Shown piece after piece: positions 46,913 to 55,416 of a stretch of DNA of 64,000 nucleotides. Made by a program: the position numbers and the translations under genes. This stretch comes from Novosphingopyxis iocasae (lineage in GTDB: Bacteria > Pseudomonadota > Alphaproteobacteria > Sphingomonadales > Sphingomonadaceae). The notes under the pieces were generated by a model. That model was not told the origin of the DNA. It did no database searches and saw only the letters and a list, made by a program, of their open reading frames with translations. The first letter of the stretch is position 1. The number at the start of each line of letters is the position of its first letter. The DNA lies in NCBI RefSeq assembly GCF_014334095.1, contig NZ_CP060495.1:1759001-1823000 (forward strand), given 5' to 3'.

Positions 46913-47314
46913 CTAAGCGAGGGACTTTTCGCATCTTTGCAAACAGGTGGTGATCGCCGGACCTGCTCTGCTAATCAGCACAGGCTCCTCGTAAACTTCT
47001 ACATGAAGGACGTCCCTGGAGCTGGAGCTGGCCGGCGTGCGCCCATTGGCGGCCGCATCGACCGTCTCAACGGTATCGACGATGTCTTGGGCCGCGCATT
47101 CGACCTTCTCGGCGTCGCGCTTGATCTCCTTGAGCTTCTTGCCGCGGCCGCTGAACTGGCCAGCCTCGACCGGAGCCGAAACTACAGTAGCCGCAAGCGC
47201 GAGGCCGACGGCAGTCACGATCAGCAAAGTCTTGAGCCCCAAGGGCCGGAGCTGACGTGTGACGCCCGGCTCAGGGCAGATCGATCGAGGTTGTCCAGCG
47301 CTCCGGGTGACCAT
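46913..47314 (-). CDS. orphan small secreted protein
   Basis: This 133-residue frame carries a plausible signal peptide (LKTLLIVTAVGLALAATVV, with a cleavage-like SAPVEA) followed by a charged mature region (SGRGKKLKEIKRDAEKVECA) and three cysteines. The ATG at 47314 gives a long polar extension before the signal; a TTG at 47242 would start just before it. It lies between the decayed segments, and its base composition is near that of its neighbours. I know no homologue. It may be real or part of a decayed locus. Confidence 0.4.
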   Translation of the reverse strand: MVTRSAGQPRSICPEPGVTRQLRPLGLKTLLIVTAVGLALAATVVSAPVEAGQFSGRGKKLKEIKRDAEKVECAAQDIVDTVETVDAAANGRTPASSSSRDVLHVEVYEEPVLISRAGPAITTCLQRCEKSLA

Positions 47315-47393
47315 TTTCGATCTCTATAAAGCACAACCATAACGGGCTCATGGCGGCTGCGATAACGCCCCGGCGGTCAGCCCCCCAAATTCC

Positions 47394-47901
47394 ACATGGC
47401 AAGATAATGGGCATCCGACGGAATTGCAGGATCTGGTCGGCATGTTCGGATTGCAGGACGGGCAGCTCTTGCTGGACGCAAAAGCGAATGAGCAAGTGGT
47501 CAAATAGTTGGACTTTTCCCCTTTCCCCCTATCCTGTTCTGAGCTTCGCAGCCTATGCGCTAGTTGCCGGCGAAATCAGCGCCATGGTGGAACCGGGACT
47601 GGTGCTGACCCCGCCAACCGATGGCACGCAAACGGACGATGGATTCCTGTCCGCCTCCGAGATTTTAAAGCTCAATCTTGACGCGGACTGGGTCATTTTG
47701 TCCAGCTGCAAAATGGCCGCGGGAGGTGCCTATGGAGAGCCCGCGCTGATCGGCCTCGCGCGTGCGTTCGACGACGCGGGCGTGTGATCCTTGCTCGTCC
47801 CGCACTGGCCTGTACGAGATGATACCGCCGCTTTCCTGAACGTGGCGACAGTAAACGCTGTGATAGCAGGCAGATCCCGATCGATTGCTCTGCACAAATG
47901 A
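47394..47901 (+). pseudogene. CHAT-domain protein remnant (frameshifted, with internal stop)
   Basis: The translated pieces line up with the C-terminal part of CHAT (caspase-like HetF/Tprs-associated) proteins. The first piece, in the frame ending at TAG 47505-47507, reads ELQDLVGMFGLQDGQLLLD and corresponds to the region before the catalytic His. The second, in another frame, reads YPVLSFAAYALVAGEIS and continues through ASEILKLNLDADWVILSSCK to a TGA at 47785-47787. Reading through gives SLLVPHWPVRDDTAAFL, also typical of CHAT. The catalytic His of the usual FATHG is replaced (FAAYA). The gene is therefore dead by frameshift, stop codon and active-site loss. The N-terminal part is missing. 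Confidence 0.75.
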
Positions 47902-47989
47902 CGATTATTGGGGACGATAGCGGCATATCTCGGACCGATCATCCAGCAATTTAGGGACCGTTTGTTGTCATGAAGCCCTAGTCATCGAG

Positions 47990-49663
47990 TTATTCGGGAT
48001 ATTGCGGTTCCCACATGCGGCTGGTGATGGCCTTGGCCAGCGCCGCGTCATCCGGCTGTTCGATCTGTGCGACGCCGTCGGCAAAGGCCTGCTGAGCGAC
48101 GGCCAGCGCAATCTCTCGGGCGACGTCGCGCAGCTTTTCCTGACGGGGGATGAAATGGCCCGGCCCGTCCCGGCTGGACGTCTCGATCTCGCTTAGCTTG
48201 CGCGCCGCCGCAACGAACATGGCATCGGTCACCCGGCTGGCTTTTGCAGCGACTGCGCCCAGGCCGACGCCCGGAAAGATATAGGCATTGTTTGCCTGGT
48301 CGACCGGGTAGGTGCCCCCTTCAAAACGGACCGGGTCGAACGGACTGCCGGTTGCCACGAGGGCCTTGCCGCCGGTCCAGTCCACAAGGTCCTGCGGGGT
48401 GGCCTCGCTCTTCGCCGTCGGGTTGGACAGCGGCATGATGATCGGGCGGTCCGTGTGCCCCGCCATCGTCTCGACTGCCTTGCGGGTGAACGCCCCCTTT
48501 TGCCCCGATGTGCCAATCAGCACCGTCGCCTTGGCGTTTTCCACCACGGCTTCGAGGTCGATCCGGTCTCCCGGGACGCTCCAATCATCCAGCTCATTCG
48601 CCTTTCTTGCGAACGGCTTCTGGAAAGCCTTGAGATTGCTGTCATCGGTCAACAATCCATCGGCATCGATGGCGTAGAACCGTTTATAGGCATCATCCTC
48701 GCTTGATCCCTCGTCGATCATCAGCTTGACGAGCATGCGCCCAATCCCGCACCCGGCGGAACCGGCGCCGTAGATGACGAAGATCTGATCGCTCAATCGC
48801 CTGTCCGCCGCCTTCGAGGCTGCGAGCAGCATGCCCGCAACCACCGCGGCCGTGCCCTGCACATCATCGTTAAAGGTGCACAAATCCTCCCGGTAGCGTT
48901 CCAATAGGCGCAATGCATTCGCCTGCGCAAAATCCTCGAACTGCAGCAGGACATGGTCCCAGCGTTTCTTTACCGCATCGACAAAGGCATCGAGAAATGC
49001 GTCATAATCCTCGCCCCGAACGCGATCATGCCGCCAGCCGACATATTGCGGATCGTCTCGCCGATCATCATTGTCGGTGCCCGTATCGAGCAGGATCGGC
49101 AGCGTCTTGGCCGGATCGAACCCGCCGCACGCGGTATAGAGCGACAGTTTCCCGATCGGGATGCCCATGCCGTTGGCGCCCTGATCGCCCAGACCCAGGA
49201 TACGCTCGCCATCGCTCACCACGATCACTTCGACATCGTCGAAACGCGGATCGTCCAGTATCCCGGCGATCTTGTCCCGTTCGGGAATGGTCAGGAACAG
49301 GCCGCGCGGATGTTGATAATGGCGGCTGAATTCGATGCAGCCCTCACCCACTGTAGGCGTGTAGATAAGCGGAAGGATGGTCGGCAGATCGCCGGTCACC
49401 AGCGCGTAGAACAGCACCTCATTATCGTCCTGCAGATCGCGCAGCCTCAGATAGCGCTCGATCGGCGGGTCCACCTCCATCACCATCGCCCGTGCCCGTT
49501 CAAGCTGTTCGCCGAGTGTTTCCACATGGGGCGGCACCAGTCCGCGCAGCCGCAGCGCGTCGCGCTCCTGCTCGCTGAAGGCAGTGCCTTTGTTGGACAG
49601 CGGATCCTGCAACAGGGCAGTACCCTGCTTGCCCGTCGGTTCAGCTCCGGTCTTGCCCGTCAT
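47990..49663 (-). CDS. maeA: NAD-dependent malic enzyme
   Basis: This 557-residue enzyme converts malate to pyruvate and CO2 with formation of NADH. Family motifs seen are the tyrosine and proline-rich LIYTPTVGEGCIEFS, the GERILGLGDQGANGMGIPIGKL block, the metal-binding FEDF and NDDVQGTAAVV segments, and the dinucleotide fold IYGAGSAGCGIG. The size and the ERDALRLRGLVPP N-terminus match the ScfA/MaeA type rather than the MaeB type. The ATG at 49663 lies inside the end of the ndh gene (23-nt overlap), so it is the last gene of the sdh-ndh-mae operon. It could feed pyruvate from TCA intermediates. Confidence 0.93.
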   Translation of the reverse strand: MTGKTGAEPTGKQGTALLQDPLSNKGTAFSEQERDALRLRGLVPPHVETLGEQLERARAMVMEVDPPIERYLRLRDLQDDNEVLFYALVTGDLPTILPLIYTPTVGEGCIEFSRHYQHPRGLFLTIPERDKIAGILDDPRFDDVEVIVVSDGERILGLGDQGANGMGIPIGKLSLYTACGGFDPAKTLPILLDTGTDNDDRRDDPQYVGWRHDRVRGEDYDAFLDAFVDAVKKRWDHVLLQFEDFAQANALRLLERYREDLCTFNDDVQGTAAVVAGMLLAASKAADRRLSDQIFVIYGAGSAGCGIGRMLVKLMIDEGSSEDDAYKRFYAIDADGLLTDDSNLKAFQKPFARKANELDDWSVPGDRIDLEAVVENAKATVLIGTSGQKGAFTRKAVETMAGHTDRPIIMPLSNPTAKSEATPQDLVDWTGGKALVATGSPFDPVRFEGGTYPVDQANNAYIFPGVGLGAVAAKASRVTDAMFVAAARKLSEIETSSRDGPGHFIPRQEKLRDVAREIALAVAQQAFADGVAQIEQPDDAALAKAITSRMWEPQYPE

Positions 49664-50966
49664 TCTCATCCTCGTCCTCTCCGGGCACCGCGCCCGCATC
49701 ATCATGCGCGGCCAGTGCCAGGCGCGCGTCGGAGCGATCCAGCAGCCGTAGCCAGAACCAGTGCAACAGCACTGCGATGCGGCTGCGCATGCCGATCAAG
49801 AAATAGATATGCGCCAGCCCCCAAAGCCACCATGCCAGCCTGCCGGTCAGCTTGATCCAGCCGAAATCGACCGCCGCCTGATTGGGGCCGATGGTCGCAA
49901 GATCGCCCTGATGACGATAGACGAACGGGCCGGGATCGCGCCCCTTACCCAAACGGTGGCGCAGCAAGCCGGCGAGGTAGGCGCCCTGCTGTTTGGCTGC
50001 GGGCGCAATGCCGGGAACGCTCTTGCCATCCTTCCAGGCCACTTCGGCGCAGTCCCCGATCACGAAGACATCGCCATGGCCCGGCAAGCTGAGATCGCGG
50101 GAGACAGGCACGCGCCCGCCGCGTTCCGCTTCCACGCCGAGCCACTTTGCCACCGGCACCGCGCGCGTGCCCGCCGCCCAGATCACCGTATCGCAGGCCA
50201 GATTGCCCGATTCCAGGCTCACCCCACCTTCGTGACAACCGGTCACCTTTTCACCCAGGCGAAGCTGGATACCCATCTTGCGAAGGCGTGCGGCACCATA
50301 AGCGGAAAGGTCGTCCGGCAGATTGGGCAGAAGCCGATCGGCCGCATCGATCAGCACGATCGTGCTGTCGGACGGATTGAAGCTGCGAAATTCGTCTTTC
50401 AGTTCTTTCTGGCACAAGGTCGCGATCATGCCCGCCAATTCCACGCCGGTGGGGCCGCCGCCGATGATGGAGATGCAGGGCGCGCGGCCCGAAGCCTCCC
50501 GCTCGCATTGTTCGAACGCGGCCAGAATGCGCGTGCGGATCGCCATGGCGTCGCTGGCCGTTTTCAGGCCGGGCGCCATGGCCGCCCATTGATCATTCCC
50601 GAAATAGCTCGTCACGCTGCCGGGTGAGAGAATCAGCGTATCATAGGGATAGCTGCCCTCCGGGTGGGTGCGCACCTCGCGCGCTTCCAAGTCAACGTCG
50701 CAGACTTCCGCCTGCACCACGCGCACATCGGGGCGGTCGCGCATCAGCGTGCGGATCGGCCACGCGATATCGGTCACGGGCAGCACGGTTATCGCGGCTT
50801 GGTAGAGCAGCGGCTGGAAGAGATGATGATTCTGCCGGTCGATCAGCGTGATCTCCAGACCGGCCATTTTGGCGGAGGCGACGAAGTTCAGGCCGCCGAA
50901 GCCCGCACCGACAACGACCACGCGATGGGGCGTGCCGTCCGCGCCGTAGCCCACATGGTCAGTCAC
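49641..50966 (-). CDS. ndh: type II NADH dehydrogenase (NDH-2), FAD-dependent
   Basis: This 441-residue peripheral membrane flavoprotein transfers electrons from NADH to quinone without pumping protons. The FAD fold [14 protein letters not shown] is at residue 16, the NAD fold [16 protein letters not shown] near 164, and FVIGDCAEV near 302. A C-terminal hydrophobic stretch (about 365-410, [19 protein letters not shown]) probably attaches it to the membrane. The likely start is the GTG at 50966, which overlaps the sdhB stop by 8 nt; another GTG at 50954 is possible. It shares the operon with sdhCDAB and maeA. Confidence 0.91.
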   Translation of the reverse strand: MTDHVGYGADGTPHRVVVVGAGFGGLNFVASAKMAGLEITLIDRQNHHLFQPLLYQAAITVLPVTDIAWPIRTLMRDRPDVRVVQAEVCDVDLEAREVRTHPEGSYPYDTLILSPGSVTSYFGNDQWAAMAPGLKTASDAMAIRTRILAAFEQCEREASGRAPCISIIGGGPTGVELAGMIATLCQKELKDEFRSFNPSDSTIVLIDAADRLLPNLPDDLSAYGAARLRKMGIQLRLGEKVTGCHEGGVSLESGNLACDTVIWAAGTRAVPVAKWLGVEAERGGRVPVSRDLSLPGHGDVFVIGDCAEVAWKDGKSVPGIAPAAKQQGAYLAGLLRHRLGKGRDPGPFVYRHQGDLATIGPNQAAVDFGWIKLTGRLAWWLWGLAHIYFLIGMRSRIAVLLHWFWLRLLDRSDARLALAAHDDAGAVPGEDEDENDGQDRS

Positions 50967-51738
50967 GCTCGGCCAGCTTCCGCTTGATGTCCGCAATCGC
51001 CTTGGAGGGATCGAGGCCCTTGGGGCAGGCCGAGGTGCAGTTCATGATCGTATGGCAACGATACAGACGGAACGGGTCGTCGAGCTGGTCGAGCCGATCT
51101 CCGGTATGATCGTCGCGGCTATCCACGATCCAGCGATGGGCGTTCAGCAGGATGGCCGGGCCAAGATATTTGTCCGAATTCCACCAGTAGCTGGGGCAAG
51201 CCGTGGAACAGCAAAAGCACAGGATGCACTCGATCTGCCCATCCAGCTTGCGGCGCTGGTCGGGCGGTTGCAGCCGTTCGCGCTCCGGCGCGGCGGTGTC
51301 GGATTTCATCCACGGCTCGATCAGCTCATATTGCGCGTACAGCTGCTCAAGACTGCCGACCAGGTCCTTGATGACATGAAGGTGCGGCAGCGGCGTCAGT
51401 TCGATGTCGCCATCGCTCAGCTCCTCGATCGGGGTCAGGCAGGCAAGACCGTTCTTGCCGTTGATATTCATGGCGCAGGAACCGCACACGCCCTCCCGGC
51501 AGGAGCGGCGCAGGGCGATGGAGGGATCTACCTCATCAATGATCTTCAGGATCGCGTCGAGAACCATCTTGCCGGTATCGGCCAGATCGATGGTGTAGCT
51601 GTCCATGCGCGGATTGCCGCCCTGTGCGCGGTTCCAGCGATAGATGCGCACCGTGCGCGGATCCTTGGCATCATCCGGCGCGGGGTGGCTTTTGCCTTCA
51701 AGAACCTGCGAATTCTTCGGCAGACGGAATTCACCCAT
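50959..51738 (-). CDS. sdhB: succinate dehydrogenase iron-sulfur subunit
   Basis: This 259-residue subunit of complex II carries the three iron-sulfur clusters between the flavin and quinone sites. The [2Fe-2S] ligands are in [21 protein letters not shown] (residues 80-100). The [4Fe-4S] and [3Fe-4S] ligands are in [16 protein letters not shown] and [14 protein letters not shown]. It follows sdhA by 31 bp, and its last codons overlap the ndh start. Confidence 0.97.
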   Translation of the reverse strand: MGEFRLPKNSQVLEGKSHPAPDDAKDPRTVRIYRWNRAQGGNPRMDSYTIDLADTGKMVLDAILKIIDEVDPSIALRRSCREGVCGSCAMNINGKNGLACLTPIEELSDGDIELTPLPHLHVIKDLVGSLEQLYAQYELIEPWMKSDTAAPERERLQPPDQRRKLDGQIECILCFCCSTACPSYWWNSDKYLGPAILLNAHRWIVDSRDDHTGDRLDQLDDPFRLYRCHTIMNCTSACPKGLDPSKAIADIKRKLAERD

Positions 51739-51769
51739 GGGTCCGGTCCTTATCCTGCATGATCACGGC

Positions 51770-53578
51770 CTAGATCTTCCGCTCGGTCGGCGGGAAGGGT
51801 TCGGCATCTCCGCGTCCCGTCGTGAGGGTCACGGGCCGGTAATCGATATCGACGCCCCGCTTGCCATCGCCGCCCTCCCGATCGAGCCAGGCAACGGTGT
51901 GCTTGAGCCAGCCGTCATCGTCGCGCTCCTCAAAATCGTCGCGAATATGCGCACCGCGCGATTCCTTGCGGTTGAGGGCGCTGGCGGCGAGCACCACCGA
52001 CTGTTCGTACAGGTTCTTCACCTCATGCGCGGTCACCAGCTCCATGTTCCATTCCAGGTGCGGATCGGAACAGCCGATATCGTCCACATCGCCCGCCAGA
52101 TCGGCCAACGCATCGATGCCCTTTTGCATCGTGTCTTCCTTGCGGAATACGCCGAAGCGCTCCTGCATGATGGCCTGCGATTTGCCTCGCACCTCGCCAG
52201 CATTCGCGCCGCCTTCATTGTAACGCAGCGCATCGAACCGATCGAGCGAGGCCTCCACCGCCGCCTTGGGCGCGGGCGGCGCATCGGCGTCCTTGTCCAC
52301 GATCTCACCCGCCTTGATCGCAGCGGCACGGCCGAACACGATAATATCGAGAAGGCTGTTGGTGCCGAGCCTGTTCGCGCCGTGAACGGACACGCAGGCA
52401 GCCTCGCCAATCGCCATCAGTCCGGGCACGATCGCGTCCTTGCCCCCAAGGCGCGGGTTGATGACCTGCCCGTGGATGTTGGTGGGGATACCGCCCATTG
52501 CATAATGCGCGGTCGGCACGACGGGTACGGGATCGGTGCGCGCGTCGATCCCGCGGAAGGTCTTGATGGTCTCCAGAATGCCGGGAAGCTTGGTTTCCCA
52601 GGTCTCGTCCGGCAGATCCATCAGGCACAGCTCGATATAGTCACCATTTTCGCCGCAGCCGCGCCCCTCGCGCATCTCCACGCCTTCGGCATGACTGACG
52701 ATATCGCGGCTGGCGAGGTCCTTCTCATGGGGCGCGTATTTCGGCATGAACCGGTCCCCCTCGCCATTGCGCAGATAGCCGCCCTCGCCCCGCGCGCCTT
52801 CGGTGATGAGCACGCCCGGCCCCTGCAGTCCTGTCGGGTGAAACTGCACAAACTCGCCATCCTGCATGGGGATGCCGGCACGCAGCGCCATGGCGATCCC
52901 GTCGCCGGTGCAGGTATGCGCGCTGGTGCAGCTTTCGAACACCCGGCCATAACCGCCGGTGGCCAGCACGGTCTGCTTGGCGAGGAACCGGTGGACCGTG
53001 CCGTCGACCAGGCTGAACGCCATGAAGCCGCGACAGGCGCCATCTTCGTCCATCAGCAGATCGGTGGCGAAATATTCGACGAAGAACAGGGCCTTGTGCT
53101 TCAGGCACTGCTGATAAAGCGTGTGTAGGATGGCATGGCCCGTGCGGTCAGCGGCGGCGCAGCTGCGCGCGGCCATTTCGCCCTCCGCACAATGCGTGGT
53201 GTGCCCGCCAAATTTGCGCTGGTAGATGCGCCCGTCATCGGTGCGGCTGAAGGGCACGCCCATATGCTCCAGCTCGATCACCGCCGGGATGGCCTCATGG
53301 CACATATAGGCAATGGCGTCCTGATCACCGAGCCAGACCGATCCGGCAACGGTATCATACATGTGCCAGTGCCAGTCATCTTCCTTGATATTGCCGAGCG
53401 CAGCGGCGATGCCGCCCTGCGCCGCCGCGGTGTGGCTGCGCGTGGGAAACACCTTGGTCACGCAGGCGGTGGAAAGCCCCTGCGATGCCATGCCCAGTGT
53501 GGCGCGCAATCCCGCGCCTCCCGCGCCCAGAACCACGACGTCGAATTCATGCTCTATCACTTGATAGGCCCGGGCCAT
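51770..53578 (-). CDS. sdhA: succinate dehydrogenase flavoprotein subunit
   Basis: This 602-residue catalytic subunit oxidises succinate to fumarate. It has the dinucleotide fold [16 protein letters not shown], the FAD-linking histidine in [11 protein letters not shown], and the substrate residues in the [19 protein letters not shown] region (residues about 265-290). The ATG at 53578 ([15 protein letters not shown]) is one nucleotide after the sdhD stop. The frame is open further into sdhD but has no homology there. Confidence 0.97.
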   Translation of the reverse strand: MARAYQVIEHEFDVVVLGAGGAGLRATLGMASQGLSTACVTKVFPTRSHTAAAQGGIAAALGNIKEDDWHWHMYDTVAGSVWLGDQDAIAYMCHEAIPAVIELEHMGVPFSRTDDGRIYQRKFGGHTTHCAEGEMAARSCAAADRTGHAILHTLYQQCLKHKALFFVEYFATDLLMDEDGACRGFMAFSLVDGTVHRFLAKQTVLATGGYGRVFESCTSAHTCTGDGIAMALRAGIPMQDGEFVQFHPTGLQGPGVLITEGARGEGGYLRNGEGDRFMPKYAPHEKDLASRDIVSHAEGVEMREGRGCGENGDYIELCLMDLPDETWETKLPGILETIKTFRGIDARTDPVPVVPTAHYAMGGIPTNIHGQVINPRLGGKDAIVPGLMAIGEAACVSVHGANRLGTNSLLDIIVFGRAAAIKAGEIVDKDADAPPAPKAAVEASLDRFDALRYNEGGANAGEVRGKSQAIMQERFGVFRKEDTMQKGIDALADLAGDVDDIGCSDPHLEWNMELVTAHEVKNLYEQSVVLAASALNRKESRGAHIRDDFEERDDDGWLKHTVAWLDREGGDGKRGVDIDYRPVTLTTGRGDAEPFPPTERKI

Positions 53579-53579
53579 G

Positions 53580-54104
53580 TCAGGCGCCTCCGATATGTTT
53601 GAAAAGCAGCACGAGGAGCCCGCCGATCGCGGCAAGCCCGGTCGCCCAGGCGGCGGCGTAAAGCGCCAGGATGGATGTCGTCAGCAGGAAGCGCGTATGG
53701 ACATAATCTTCCAGCACCACCCGCAAACCGATCGTGGCATGGCGCAAGGCCATCAGCAGCAGCGCGGCGATCAGTACGGCATTGATCGGTGAGCCCAGCC
53801 ATGCCGCCGGCGCTGCCCCCGCCCCCGTCATATGAACCAGCAGAGAGACGACGAACCAGACCGCAAGCGGGATTAGAGCCAAAGCGGTGAGCCGCTGCAT
53901 GCGCCAAGTTCGGGAGCCCGTGCCCGATGCGCCATAACCCTTGGACTTGCGATACGCCTCGCGCTGATAAAGCTGCGTCAGGAGTGCAGCATTGGTCTCA
54001 GTCTTGGCGACCTTGATCTCTTCATGGCCCCCATCATCCCCATCAGCCTTTTGCGGATCATCGGTAGCGTCGTCGGTGCTGTCGGCGTCTTTCTGTTCGG
54101 TCAT
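53580..54104 (-). CDS. sdhD: succinate dehydrogenase membrane anchor subunit, with acidic N-terminal extension
   Basis: This 174-residue subunit has three membrane spans (about 72-92, 107-124, 141-165) and the heme-b histidine in the [16 protein letters not shown] segment. The first 65 residues are polar and highly acidic ([20 protein letters not shown]) and are not found in standard SdhD proteins of about 115-130 residues. The start is supported by a 4-nt ATGA overlap with sdhC. The extension should face the cytoplasm, next to SdhA/SdhB. Its purpose is unknown. Confidence 0.9.
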   Translation of the reverse strand: MTEQKDADSTDDATDDPQKADGDDGGHEEIKVAKTETNAALLTQLYQREAYRKSKGYGASGTGSRTWRMQRLTALALIPLAVWFVVSLLVHMTGAGAAPAAWLGSPINAVLIAALLLMALRHATIGLRVVLEDYVHTRFLLTTSILALYAAAWATGLAAIGGLLVLLFKHIGGA

Positions 54105-54511
54105 GCCCCCACCCCTCCAAACAGTACGAATACCCAGATCAGCAGCGCCAGCGCGACCGCGCCGATCATCGCCGCCCAGCCGGTCGAGCGCGTGTTCGCC
54201 ATGCCGAAACCGTGGCCACTATCCCATCCAAGATGCCGTATTCCGTTCAGCAAGTGGAAGCAGATCGCCACGGTCCAGCCGAACAAAAGCAGCTTGGCGG
54301 GCCAGCTGGCATAAATCCGCGCGGTCCAGTCTGCGGCGGCGCCACCGGCCGCCATCGCGACGATCCACCAGGCCAGCACCGGCAAGCCCGCCGCCAGTGC
54401 GATACCGGTGGCGCGGTGCAGGATCGACGTCGACTGGCCGATTTCCCAGCGATAGTGCGCCAGATGCGGCGACAGGGGCCGCTCGCTGTTCAGCCCGCGA
54501 TCGCCGCTCAT
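54101..54511 (-). CDS. sdhC: succinate dehydrogenase cytochrome b556 subunit
   Basis: This 136-residue three-span membrane subunit helps bind heme b and ubiquinone. Signature segments are RPLSPHLAHYRW at residue 11, STSILHRATGIALA at 27 and CFHLLNGIRHLGWD near residue 85, containing the conserved heme-region histidines. It is the first gene of the sdhCDAB-ndh-maeA string, has GGGAAGG before its ATG, and overlaps sdhD by 4 nt. Confidence 0.95.
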   Translation of the reverse strand: MSGDRGLNSERPLSPHLAHYRWEIGQSTSILHRATGIALAAGLPVLAWWIVAMAAGGAAADWTARIYASWPAKLLLFGWTVAICFHLLNGIRHLGWDSGHGFGMANTRSTGWAAMIGAVALALLIWVFVLFGGVGA

Positions 54512-54733
54512 GCTGCCTTGCCTTCCCGCACCGTCAGGCTGGCCGGATTACCCCTCCGGGGATTTTGCGCGTTATCGACCGTGCCCAGCATCATGGCGCC
54601 TTTCCGCAACAGCGATCCAGGTCTTGCCGCAAGCCGGGAGATCTGGGTCGCAGTCTCATCACCGATCCACGCAGACCCGACCGCCCTTGGCACCGATGAA
54701 CCTCCTGTAAACGCCGGAATGCGGCCGAATGTT

Positions 54734-55312
54734 TCATGCAATTTCAGCCCGATTACCCGGTTCATCATCGTCGAGCCGGTTTGCAGGGCCGAGGAAGGAT
54801 CGGCTCGCGGCGATGAAGGCGGCAGCAAACAGCACGGTTCCGACCAAAACGATGATCTCGGTGTCGTGCTTGCCCGCCAGGTGCCACAGGAAAAACAGAA
54901 GCAAGCCGCCATTTGCAAGCGCTCCAAGCCACAGCAGCACGGCACTGCCCCCTGTCTTTTCCAATCGATGAAGCACAACGCCAAGCGGGATGAAGGTGTG
55001 GACGAGAAGGAAAACCGCGCTGGCCACATCACCGATCTGTGAGATATCCAGAGACAGGATCATCAGGATCACGATCCCCACCGTCGCGACCATCGCCAGA
55101 TTGCCCTGCCTCAGAAACAAGGGCCGCGCCAATATCGGGCTGACCCGCTTCTGGTCGGCCATGTAACCGATCGTGTTCGAGCCTGAGAAAATATTGGCGT
55201 TGATATTGGTCATGGTGGAAACCATCGTGGTGATGCCCACGATCAGAAAACCTGCTCTACCCAGGTCCGGCCTTGCACCGGCTACCCAGCCAACTGTGCG
55301 CGAAATGATCGA
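54734..55312 (-). pseudogene. C-terminal fragment of an APC-family amino acid permease
   Basis: The frame opens after a TGA (55315-55313) and reads GWVAGARPDLGRAGFLIV, then ITTMVSTMTNINANIFSGSN and GYMADQKRVSP. This matches the segment at TM8-9 of APC-superfamily permeases (the ST/SxxNA and Y.MA.D signature). Two further hydrophobic helices then follow to the end. About the first 250-300 residues of a normal permease are missing, and nothing like them lies upstream, where the TolC gene ends. The piece has no credible start of its own. It is a deletion remnant between the sdh and tolC operons. Confidence 0.72.
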
Positions 55313-55416
55313 TCATAGGCCGGGTAGAGGGCACCGCCGGGGCGGCAGCGGATGTCAGCCGGATATATTCTGGCGCCGATAACTGATCGCAAGAATTATG
55401 GCGTCCAGTTCACCCG

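Noticed and set aside
46455-47989. Possible phage or island integration at tRNA-Thr
   Set aside because: No integrase gene and no duplicate of the tRNA 3' end was found, so integration is not claimed as a feature.
54508-55032. 174-codon minus-strand frame before sdhC that overlaps its start by 4 nt
   Set aside because: It overlaps the APC remnant in another frame, shows no domain, and its Cys/Trp/Ser-rich start looks like noise. The ATGA overlap is most likely chance.
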